From the NCBI GenBank assembly GCA_020091685.1, contig CM034603.1, positions 34,209,696-34,273,695 of the forward strand: a stretch of DNA of 64,000 nucleotides, in the 5' to 3' direction. Below the pieces are notes generated by a model that searched no databases, was not told where the DNA came from, and was given only the letters and a program-made list of their open reading frames with translations. How positions within the stretch are numbered: position 1 is the first letter of the stretch; the number at the start of each line of letters is the position of its first letter. A program made the translations under genes and the position numbers. Shown one piece after another: positions 12,661 to 23,800 of this stretch. The DNA is from Lutjanus erythropterus (taxonomy: Eukaryota; Chordata; Actinopteri; Lutjaniformes; Lutjanidae).

Positions 12661-13175
12661 GGTTTTCAGTGACGTGTAACCTCAGGCAGTTTTTCAGTTC
12701 TTTGAGAAGCACAAACAAAACTCCATTTACCTTTCATTTAATTGAGACAGCTTGTTACGTTAGACTAATGATTTTGAACCCAAATGCAAAAACAGAAACA
12801 CTGAGGCAGGGGAAATGGTACAAGAAAAGGAATATATGTTAACAATGCTTGATGAATGAATCAGTGTCTTTGCAGGGGGGGGGGGGGGGTAGCTGAGCCA
12901 TGAGTCAGAGGCATGAGCAGGGGAGGCAAGTTGGGCAGGGGTGAGACAGAGACAGGAGTCGGGCTGGGTGGCTGCAGGCAGGAGACAACAGTGAGTAATA
13001 CAGCTTAAATGCAGATCACAAAGAGTCAAAGTGGCTGGAGCTAAACTGACTTTATATGGCAGAGTTGACTGGAGATGAGTGGCAGCTTTGCTCCCGACAG
13101 CTGCACACATGATCCCACTCCTGTGATCAAGAACGCAGAGAAACGGAGCTGGAGGGAAATATCATAAAACTTCAT
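12661..13175. other. Intergenic, no gene seen
   Basis: Contains a G13-type homopolymer near 12877-12889. The reverse-strand open frame over it has a Pro-run artefact and no recognised domain. Confidence 0.5.
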
Positions 13176-13628
13176 CACTGTAAAAAACATACAGTATTTT
13201 AGTTTAACTTATCTTTTTTCATTAACTTAACATGAATATACAAGTTTTATTTGTTCAAGTTAGTTAAAGTTAAAATTTATTTATTTTTCAAAACTTATAA
13301 ACGTGAGTTCTTCACTTGACTTCCCAGCATGCACGTTTTGCAATGTTGAAACACTGAGAACCATGATGAAAGATCATACTGAATTCAGTTATTACATACA
13401 AATATTTCAAATATTGAGTGAACTGAGAAAATATACAAAAAAAATCTGATTTATTTAATGTTTGTTAATGTGAGTTGTGAGGAGATGTTGGTTCCACTTA
13501 ATATCTCAGGCTTATCGAACATGTTTTCTCTTATACAACTGAATTATTTAATTTGAAAAGTTTATTTGTTTTGAATCATTGACACTAACTTTTTTCATTT
13601 AAAATAAACAGTTAGCCTTTTTACAGTG
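13176..13628. mobile_element. hAT-like non-autonomous element, family E
   Basis: Ends are CACTGTAAAAAA and the inverse TTTTTACAGTG, with an AT-rich interior built from TTAAnTT-type motifs. Interior segments recur at 26395-26958 and 31522-31852. No clean 8-bp target duplication is visible. Confidence 0.6.
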
Positions 13629-14354
13629 GCACATTAAACCATGTCTATCTATTTCTAATTTGAGTGGACTGATGATTTAACACCGTTTTCAAAGCCACAG
13701 AAGGTTTTACTGTTTCAGCTCTCACATTGTTAGAGGAGCACAGTTGGCATTGTGCAGATTTACAGTGCTGCCACCCTTTAGACAGGATACACATATCCTT
13801 TCTATACTGGATATATCCGTTCCAGACGCACACACCGTTAAACTCTGACCACAGTCCTGCTTGTTTTGGAAGTAGCTCAACGTGAAAGACAGGCAGTTGC
13901 AGGGCTGCACGTTTTTTTGATTTAAGGACGGACGGATGCAGAGATATTGAGATATTAAAGCTTTGCTCTCCACACTGAAACAAGCCTGAATTTGAAGGCT
14001 CCTTTTATTTTGTTAATTTTTTATTAGCGAACAATATTAAAATGCTGGGTTTTTTTTAAAGTAAAGTACATTTTAGGGAACAATACACATTAATTAACAT
14101 GAGCACATGATGTACATGTGCCAGATTTAACTATACAGGCTAATTTTCATCTGCTAGCCCATGCAGTTTGATGGCAAATTAAATAAGCATAAAAACAGAC
14201 CAAAGCACATAAAACAATATCAGAACTATATAACATAAAAAAAAACATTAAAGAAAATATGCTGTACAAAAGCACATAAACACAGGCAGTTAGCAAAACA
14301 ATGACATAACTTATAATACTGCAGATTGTGACAAGATTATGACATGTCTGTAAA
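13629..14354. other. Intergenic, no gene seen
   Basis: AT-rich sequence. Reverse-strand open frames over 13645-13983 have no recognisable domain. Confidence 0.5.
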
Positions 14355-14977
14355 TATGAAGTAACAGCCAACAGGTGGTTAGCTAAGCGTAGCATAAAGC
14401 TTAGAAACAGGAAGCAGCTAGCCTGTCACTCAGGTCGCTAAACAGTTTGTGCGTAGATTTATTAGTGAGCTTAAGAGGTGGTTTTTGTTAGCTTTGGCAT
14501 GAGCCAAGCTGTTTCCAGCCAGTCTAGTCCTGAAGGGGCAGGCTAGACTGCTCGAGTCTTCTGCGTCACATGTTTTGCTAGCTTCCCCAGCTAGCAAAGT
14601 CACTCGTTGTCTTTTGTGTATTCTGTATTTTGCTAGCCTCCATGGTCAGCAAGAACAGGTTGAGGTTGGCACCTCATGTGCTCTGTAAGCTTCCCTGGCT
14701 AGCAAAGACACTTGTTGTCTTCTGTGTGTTATATCTGATTTAGGAGGTTAACTTGACTTTTTATTATGTTTGCTTTACATAATTTGACGTTAATTTGAAG
14801 TTGATTTGTTGATAAAAAAAGAGTCTTTGTTTACTTAATGTAAGCTAAGCTAACTGGCTGCTAGCTGTTGCTTCATATTTAGCATGCAGACATTTGAGTG
14901 GTGTCACTTTTCTCATCTAACACTCAGCAAGAAACCAAATATGCATATTTAGCAAAATGTCCAATTACTGCTTTAAC
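14355..14977. mobile_element. Relic of teleost MITE, family A, second copy
   Basis: The left arm (gaagtaacagccaacaggtgg with ggttagctaagcgtagcata) and right arm (gctaagctaactggctgc, then 'tttctcatctaacactcagc') face each other. The right end near 14975 resembles the usual AAATGTC...TTTAA terminus. Confidence 0.55.
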
Positions 14978-16352
14978 TTAATGCCTTTCTCGTGATTTAC
15001 ATAACTGAATCTTTTTTCCATTATGACAATCAACTGCTGGTCAAATTGTGCACAACAACACTTACATATCAGAAAGTTACCTCCAAAATGTAGGATTTGT
15101 AAATGTATGCATACAGTCTTTTACAGAGCTCCCTTGGAACTGATGATACAAAGCATTACTGGGATAAATTATGCAAGAAGAGTGCCGTGTCAGCCAGGTT
15201 GGCAACCTACCAAATGCATCCAAAATATAAATACAACTGAAAAGAACCTCCTCCCATACCCGGTGTTTAGAAGTGAGAATAAAAACAGCCCACTTCAACC
15301 ACTTCAAATTCAATTAAATCAACACTCTGACTGTTTATGTCTTGTATTTGACTGTGATATCCTGCGTTTGTTGGCGCCTTTTTATCTATGATCTTGTCCT
15401 AAAAGTTGCAGCACGTTTGGCCATCAACAGTTCCTCTATGAATTACTGCTTCCTGTCAAGATGAGGCCTGGCACGCCAACAATGCCTGACAGGAAAAAGT
15501 TGTGACTGTTACTGTCAGTGTCCTGTATTTTATTTTAAATTGAATCTGTGTGTGTGTGTGTTTTAGTGTGTGTGTGTGTCCTACGAGACAGGGGGCATTT
15601 TACCCACGTCATCATGTTGGACTGAGACTCGCGGCATCAAAGAGGACCTGAAAGAGAACGTCAGAGGAACGACATGAGCCATTGTCCTCCTGGTCTGCTG
15701 TGCACCGGAAAACAGTGCTCATGAGCCCATAAAACTGTTTTTGCCACGTTTATGGAGGAGCTGCCCACATACAGTGAGGTCTTTATGGCCTGTAGGTTTT
15801 CATACTATAGAAGACAGAAGGTACTGTCATTATAAACATCACCTAATCAATTTAGTCAACACTGAATACTCATGAAATTAGATTTTATTGTGGCAAAATG
15901 GCAGTACAATTTAAAATAAAAGAGAATTAGGGTTGTGCAACAGTATGTAATAATTCAACCAATGATAACTTGCACTCTGTCCTTTTCTGTCCTTATTATA
16001 ATGTTTTTTGGGTTGTCCATGTGTTTATATGTCCCATTCTTGTGAACACAATATCTCAAGAACGCCTTGATGGAAATTCTTCAAACTTGGTACAAATGTC
16101 CACTTGGACTCGAGGATGAAGTGATTAGATTCATGGTCAATGGTGGTCAAAGGTCAAAGGTCAAGGCCACTGAGACCTTACATGCGTCCCATTTTTTGTG
16201 AATCTCCAGGACACTTGGAGGCATACAACTGCAAGGTGATAGTTTTTTTCTCCTTATTTTGTTTTTGTATTTTTATCCCAGCCAGGTGCCAAGGTGTAAG
16301 CCTGGGAGAGATCATGCAATCAGACCTCGAGCTACTGTCTGCAGCTAATGGA
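14978..16352. other. Intergenic, no gene seen
   Basis: Contains a TG-rich run at 15548-15580 and the segment 15990-16210 ('gaacacaatatctcaagaac', 'gtcaaaggtcaaaggtcaag'), which looks like a dispersed repeat whose name I do not know. No gene was found. Confidence 0.45.
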
Positions 16353-16620
16353 TTAAAGAGATGGTTCACCCAAAAATGAAATATCAGTCATTATTATAGC
16401 CACCCTCGTGCCAATTAAGGGTTGGGTTTAGTTTTTTAGTCCACAAAACACTGCTGGAGTTTCACAGGAAAACAGTGTTGCAGAATCTCCCAAACAATAG
16501 AAGTGAATGGTGACCAGTTTTCAAACATAAAAAAAACTTAAAAACAACATAAAATGCTTCCATACTGCTCGTCTGGTGTAAATAACAACTGGGGTCACTG
16601 ACAAAGAAAAGTTCAATTAA
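16353..16620. mobile_element. MITE-like element, family C, second copy
   Basis: Starts with TTAAAGAGATGGTTCACC and contains the same interior as the copy at 52367, including 'ctgctggagtttcacagg' and 'ctgctcgtctggtgtaa'. The right end is not sharply defined. Confidence 0.65.
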
Positions 16621-16938
16621 TCGAAAACAGAAACTCTACAGTATTTATATAAAGGTATATAAAAATATCCTTCAGTTGAAGAGAATAATCATCATGGAGC
16701 TGACTTTTTTCAAATAATAATGAGCAACTTTGGATAGAAGAAATGTTTCCATCATGTTATTTGTGCTTTCACATATTCAGATTTGGTTGCATCCCTGCCA
16801 GAGAGACTAGTTGTTGGCAATGGCTACAAATTTTGTTCAATTTAATTAAATTAAAAATGTATTTTTACTGTGACTGGGAGCACAAACATTGTTCAAGAGC
16901 AAATACTTGAGAGGCTTAATGTGTCTGGCTCAAGAGTG

Positions 16939-16985
<47 letters not shown>

Positions 16986-17132
16986 CACTGTACGTGCATG
17001 CACACCGGCCATATGTGTGTTGATAACCTCTGCCTTGGGAGGGGTGGCCAATGGAGCTGGTAGATAGCCTGTGGAGGGAGGGGACTGAGGCCAGGACCAT
17101 TTCCCATCATGGGAAGTGTACGGCTGGAGGAG
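16621..17132. other. Upstream region of plvap
   Basis: AT-rich up to about 16920, then a GT microsatellite at 16935-16984 and GC-richer sequence towards the promoter. Short palindromic TTCCCATCATGGGAA lies at 17101-17115. Confidence 0.5.
16935..16984. repeat. GT microsatellite
   Basis: About 24 GT units with a single GC interruption, some 150 bp upstream of the plvap TATA-like box. Confidence 0.95.
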
Positions 17133-17140
17133 TTTATAAA
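17133..17140 (+). promoter_or_regulatory. plvap: Candidate TATA box of plvap
   Basis: TTTATAAA lies 311 bp before the start codon, so transcription would start near 17165. A forkhead-like TGTTTACA follows at about 17151 and GGAA (ETS-type) cores lie nearby, which would suit an endothelial promoter. This is inferred from motif matches only. Confidence 0.4.
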
Positions 17141-17450
17141 CTCCCACCCCTGTTTACATCTCACCCACAGTCTGATCAATTCTCATGCTATCAACGCAAC
17201 AGAGAGGAAACATCTGTCCCACATCTGGAGCGAGTTGGGTTTAGTTAGAAAAAGGGGGCACAAGCTTTATGAGAAATGGATTGTGAAATCTGTTGAGTGC
17301 TCTGAGATCCTTCAGCATTATATAGTTTGGCTGTCCCCTCATTGTGAAATGAGCCTTGTTTGAACTTGGCTGACCGCTCATCGTAGACCTCAAGCCTTGG
17401 ACTGTACTACTTACTGATTCTCTTGGACCCTCCTTCAGCCATCTGCAGCG

Positions 17451-17846
17451 ATGTATAGCAGCGGCTACTCCCACGTCTCCAAGTACAGCCCGCAAGCCCA
17501 AAAGAAGATGCAGTACCGTTCGAAGGGCAAGAGCTGCGGCTACTACATGCGCATTGTCTTCTTCTTCTCCTCCCTCATCCAGTCTCTTATCATAGTCAGC
17601 CTGGTGCTCTTTCTGATCTACGGTAAGAAGCAGGACTCGGCGTCCACGTCGAGGATCCAGGACCTGGAGGAGAGTTTCAGCCGGCTCTCCATAGAGAACG
17701 TGGCCCTGAGGCATCAGAGGAAGAACCTGACCACCTTACTCAACTCCACCCTGACCGAGAAGGCCCGTAATGACTTTGACCTGGCCAAGCTGCGCTTCGT
17801 CTCCAACATCTCAGCGATGCTCATCCAAGATATGGACAAGAAGCTG
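17451..17846 (+). CDS. plvap: plvap coding exon 1 (residues 1-132)
   Basis: Starts at the ATG and ends in CTG followed by a GTGAGA donor, phase 0. It encodes the cytoplasmic tail, the single transmembrane segment and the first part of the luminal coiled coil. The frame stays open to 18083, but that extension runs through a transposon and is intronic. Confidence 0.9.
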
Positions 17847-20800
17847 GTGAGAAATCCTTTTGATTATGTCGAATGGGCAAGTTTGTCTTTGGTACAGTGG
17901 TTCTCAAACTGTGAGGTGGGCTGCAGGTGGGGTGAGGAGGAGCAGGGGGAAGATATGGAAGGAAATGAATTAAAACCCCAAAAAGTGTGCTGGAGCTATC
18001 ATGCTAACCTTTATTTCACTAAAACTGCCAGAAAAAGTTTGAGAACCACTGCTTTTACTATGAGTGAGTGTTTTCATGTGTAATTCATGTAATTATGTCA
18101 TGTGGAACTGAACCCCCAAGCTTTCAACAGCAGTAGAAATTATGCTGTGGACATGTTTGTATCAGTATGATTCACTACGTGTTGTTAATGGAAAGGTAAA
18201 GGAAAATACGCATCAATATACCAGGGATGCTTAAGCAAAATTGACCCCCAGTCAAGCAGGGATTAAACACCAGGCAGGTTGGTCCGGTGCCCCGGGGCCT
18301 CTGACCTCCTGGAGGCCTCCAAAAACTCCACCAACTGTGGCAAATGAAACAAATCAATAGAGTGGGAGTTTGTTTTGAAACATTAACCAGAGAATGCATA
18401 ATTACTTTGTTTGCAAATGAGAAAATGTGCATATACACGTAACTTTATGTTTATGCTAATAGCAAATGTGGGCTATTTTTTGGTGAAACTTTAATGTTTT
18501 CTGTAAATGTATAATCATAATTATGGCCAAAGAAGGGTTTGCAGTTCAGAGCATAATCAGGCATGACATGATCTGATATAGGTAATACTATAGTATTGTT
18601 TCTGATGTGTGTATGTGTTTAGAATTGATTAGGACTACATATTATGGATGAGTTATAATATATAAAGAAATGATCTCTTTTGCAATTGTCCTTATGACTT
18701 TGCATTATTTTACATCCTCTGTGCCCTAGATTATAATCAATCCAGTGCTTTTGACCAGTTTAAATATCTGTAAAGTGGATGGGAATCAGTTTTTTTTGGC
18801 ATATGATCACTTTTTGGCACAACACCTGGGGGCAGCAAGGTATGTGCCTGGGAGCCTCTGCGTTCTTAGTCCATGCTTGCCCTCAGCAAAAAAAAGTTGC
18901 CAAAGCTCAGGCTTTGAGCTTTAACAGCGTTGTCCTGTTTTCAGATGTTGAGTATATTTACACCACTGATTACTGTCTAAGTATAGATGGTAATGTAGAT
19001 ATTATTTTAGGTTTTTAGAGCAAGATGCAACGCAACAGATTATTTGCATTTTAAATACTATTTAATTTGTTTTATTCATAAGGACATATGCATGAATCAA
19101 CATTTCTGTAAATGTGCCAGCGTGTTATTTTCAGCCACAGTCCTTTGGCAAGATGTTTTGAGACCTATAAAATTGTAGAAATTCACACAATGAAGAAAAC
19201 AGGACACCATGGAGACAGTAACAGCAACAAAACAAGAAGTTTCAAGACTGAGCGCACCAGGAAACAGCAGAACATCAGTACAATGGCACAGAAACAACAA
19301 ACAGCACTTTGGCACAAACAGTCACGCAAGCAACGTGAATCAACAACACAAAGTTAAGCAACACTGACCAGAACCTTCTTTTGATTCCTGCAGACATGCA
19401 GAGCAGCAATAAGCAGATGACATGAATAAAAACACAACAGTCGCTATGTTGATCTTGTAAAATGTAAGATGCACTTCCACACAAGCCATGCAACACAGAG
19501 TTGTAAGATCAGGTTATTCATTAAAACAGATATTTCATACATATCCAGCCATGCATAACTGGCTGCCTGGCAACAGGTAGGCAATCTAGGACTTATGACA
19601 GGGTGGCTAGGTCATTAAAAACTTGTAAAATGAGTTAAATTCACATTTAACAGGGGAAAAAAGCTTTAAAAAAATAAGACTTAAATTCAGTTTGGGAAGG
19701 TCTTAAATAGTTATTTATTGAATGCTGTAAACATGTTCTAAATTTCACATTTTACATTTAATCTTTGGCGAAATCGACAAAAGTGTAAAAAGTAGAGCAA
19801 TCATCAGTCCAGTCAGTTCGAGGAAGTTCATTTATTATGACAGCAGACTTTCTGTAGGCCAAATGAGACAAGAGGATTCATGAACATATTTGGACAAATG
19901 TTCTCCAACTCATTTTTCTGACTTATAAATGGACAATATACTCACAACAGTACGTCTTTATCTTCACATTTGATGTTTAGGTTTAATGCAAAATTGACCT
20001 TAAATTGAATTAAGAAGTCTTAAAAATTCAACGAGTCAAAGTACCACTTTAGACCCACGTGTGAATGATCAGTTGTTTTTTTTCTGTTTGTCTACATTTA
20101 AAACACCAATGTTTTTTCTTTCAACACAAACAGCAACAGTGCAATGGCGAGTTGTTCTTTTGCAAGTCCACAAATCGTTTACCTGGCCAGTGCCCACCTT
20201 GTAAGTATGACATATCAACCTGAAAATAATCAAATAAATATATAAAATATTTGAGTTATTCTCCCTAACCCTTAGATATTTGCCTATTTCTTCTCTCTTT
20301 TTCCATTATTGTTCATAGTAACGCAACAACCTGGCTGCAACTGTGGGCTGCTGGTCGAACAGTTGAGAGCCAGGCTTGAGCTTGTCGAGTCCAACTTCAC
20401 ACAAACAACTCAGAGGATGAGGATGGAAATGGACCAGATCGCCAAAGACAGGGACAGCCTCAACTTGGAGGTCATCCGTCTGCGAAGGGACAAATCCACA
20501 CATGAAAAGGAGGTGGAGTTCTACAGACAGAAATGCAAAGATGACTTCACCCTCTCCTTGAGCGGCGTCTCCAACGTCACCAAGGCTTTCCTGCACAAGG
20601 TCGACTCCCTCTTCCCAGCACACATCGCCTTCCAGCTCACCTGCCCGAAACAGAGGGAGCACCTGGAGCAGATCCGCACCAACTGCACCAGCCTGTCCAG
20701 AGAGGTGGAGGACAAGTTCCAGCAGTACCTGAACAGCGTGGGGGAACAGGTGTCACGCATCCAGTCTGAGAACAGCCGCCTGAAGGCAGAGAACTGGCGA

Positions 20801-23800
20801 CTGACCGAGGACTACCGCTGGTGCAGCCAGAACCGCACAGGCCTGATCCAGCAGAACAAACAGAACTTGGATAAGTTTCAGCGGAAACACGACGAGGACA
20901 AGGAGAGACTCCTGCTGGACAAGATGAAGCTCAATGGACAGATAGAGGTCCTGCAAAACAGCGTCAGATATAAAATGAAAGAGGTTGAACACCTTGCAGA
21001 GCAGCTCAAGCAGCTCAACATGTCCTGCATGGCTTCGGTAAGAAAACAAGTCCTATGACTGATTATATGAAACGTTATAAGCAAGAGCAAGGCCTCGAGG
21101 GCCTACATTCAGTCACTTAAGACTAAATATTTAAATTAGACCAGATTTAAATGTTTAAATAATACTTACTGTGCCAAGAACAATCTTGTAAAACGAGCTA
21201 AACTATGTTAATTCTCTCCTCATCATTTTTATCGATCCTCTGAGTGTCTTAGATAAACATTAGCAGTATTAGTTAGCAAGCTAGCATCATCATCTTCATT
21301 CAAACTCAACATAAACAAAATAAAGCTAATCAAAAACATCTTGGATTATCTTTCCCCTGTTCCAACAATCACCAGCTCTAGTTTGGTCAAAATAAACCCA
21401 AAATTCATCGCATTATATGTGAAAATATTCTGGCTGCACAGTTTTGTTTTGTTTCTGCTGAGTTTGAAAGAATATGACGATGCTAGCTAGCAAGCTAACG
21501 ATGATTTAAGACACTGAGGTGATTATCAAAATGGCTGAAAACACTATATACAAAATGGTAGATACTGTTAACAATATGTACCACACTAACTGTGAAAACA
21601 GAAGTAACTAAGAATGAAAAAGTTTGTAGGCAAAGGTAACAGGAAGTAAACATGCATGCTATTGCATAGTTGCATAGCGGCCAACTTTTACTACAAAACC
21701 CCTTTTATATGTAATGATTTGCATAAATTTGTGCAGCAATTACATCATTTTGCGCACTGATTCTAGCTTTGCTGTCAATAATACTCTCCTTCTCTGCGTT
21801 ATCATAGGATATATTTGCTTATATAACACCCATAGAGAGACTACAATCCTAACAAAGCCCTTATCCCAGTGCTTTGAGATCTTAAGGCCTTACATAAGAT
21901 GTATGAGATCAAAGCAGCCTGACAGGTTATTGGAACTGATCCAGCTTTAAGTGCAGAGGAGGAGGCAGATAGAGGAGGGAAACTGTCTGCCAGTAGAGTA
22001 CAAGAGGGCAGAAGGGTGAGAGGTGGGCAAATGTTTCTGCCAGATGTTATGTTAAAGGGATAGTTTGAATTATTTAAAGCGAGGTTGTGTGAGGTTCTCA
22101 TCAGTAGTCAGTGTATTACCTACCTAGGCACACCCCCAGTTTGGAGAAGCAAGGGGGACCAGCAGAAGACCTTTACTGACCAACCAAACTCCATATGCAA
22201 AATCAGTCATTTTACCTCGCAGAATACTTGAGTTGCTGGTCTTCCGCTGCCTTGGTCTGTTTGTTAGTTTGTGTTATTGTGTGACTGGTGTTTTCAAAGG
22301 ATAGTTCGGATTCACCAAAGTCACACAATAACACAAACAAACTAACAAATCAAGGTGGCAGAAGACAATCAATTCCTATGTTTAACAAAGTAAAATGACC
22401 GATTTTGCCTATGGAGTTTGGTTGGTTTGGAGAAAAAGCTACTTGACTAATATAACAGCAGTGACCATTTTTAAGTGGCTAAAATACCTTTTGTTGCTGA
22501 CCCTGTCCAAACTGGGGGCTCATCGACTGGCATCTACTGTAGGTAATACACCGACTATTGATAAGTAGCTCATACAACTCCACAATAAATAATCTGAATC
22601 ATCAGGGGTTTGTGTCTTAAAACAGAAAATAAAATACAGTATAATATAATAATGTTTTATAGCAATTCAAAATAGTTTGGTTGTATTATGTAATGTTAAT
22701 GAAATCCATTTTCAACAAGTGGAGATTTTCCCATATTAACATTGCTCTCATTTGATTTCAGCTGGGATATGGTGGATTTCCAGGCACAGGTCTGAATGGA
22801 GGATCCAGCTCTCCTGGCATGAGTCAGCTCGGCAGAACAGTGCAAGGTTTGGGCTACGGTTCATCTGGGTCATCATACAATAAGCCAGCATCAACTGGAA
22901 CCGGCTCCTTAAACACATGGTCAACTGGGTCAAGTAGCTCCAACAAGCCAGCATCAACTGGAACCGGCTCCTCAAACACATGGTCAACTGGGTCAAGTAG
23001 CTCCAACAAGCCAGCATCAACTGGAACCGGCTCCTCAAACACATGGTCATCTGGGTCAAGTAGCTCCAATAAGCCAGCATCAACTGGAACCGGCTCCTCA
23101 AACACATGGTCAACTGGGTCAAGTAGCTCCAACAAGCCTGCATCTACTGGGACGGGCTCTTCAGGCACATTCCCCTGGTCAAGTGGGTCCAGCAGCTCCA
23201 ATAAGCCAGCTTCTACTGGGACAGGCTCTTCAAGCTATGGGTCAGCAGGGTCAAATCCTAGCTCAAGTTCGACAAGCTTGAATAAGCCAACACTGACTGG
23301 AAGAACCTCAACAACCTCTGGGTCATCTGGGTCGACTGGATCGACGAATAAAAGCGGCACTGGATTCAGCTGGCTTGGGTTGGGAAACAGTAACACAGGA
23401 CAAAATAAGCCAGGAACTGGAACAGGGAGAGGACCAACCACTGGGACTGGTTATGGTGGAACTGGATCACTTGGTGCAGGAAGGACGAGTGGACTGGGAA
23501 GTGGATCAGGTGAGAATAAATAAATGTAGTAGTTTCCATTCTAAGTTATGGTTCACTCAGATTATGGGTGGTATCTAGCCATGCAGACAGTTTTGGTTTT
23601 ATTTGCCCCGATTTTGAGAGATCCTTCCTTGAGATTTCAGCCCCAACCCAGTACAATAAAAGTAAAGCAGCTTGATTGATTATGTCATGGCTGAATAGTG
23701 ACAAAAAACTGTTTTCTTGTGTTCAACCAACAGTCAACATTGCTCAGCATATTAAAGATCTACAACGCCTCATCAACTCGTCTGGCCCAGAGTGAGTATT

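Noticed and set aside
17241..17714. 157-codon reverse-strand open frame over plvap exon 1
   Set aside because: It is antisense to a well supported exon, has no recognisable domain, and its openness follows from the codon pattern of the true gene.
17847..18083. Extension of plvap exon 1 to a 210-codon reading frame
   Set aside because: A good GTGAGA donor at 17847 and phase continuity with exon 2 show this is intron, and it runs through a transposon.
22748..23201. Long reverse-strand open frames with repeated LLELLDPVDHVFEEP- and SYLTQLTMCLRS-type units
   Set aside because: They are the reverse complement of the in-frame 63-bp plvap repeat, which is open in several frames simply because the unit is a multiple of three without stops.
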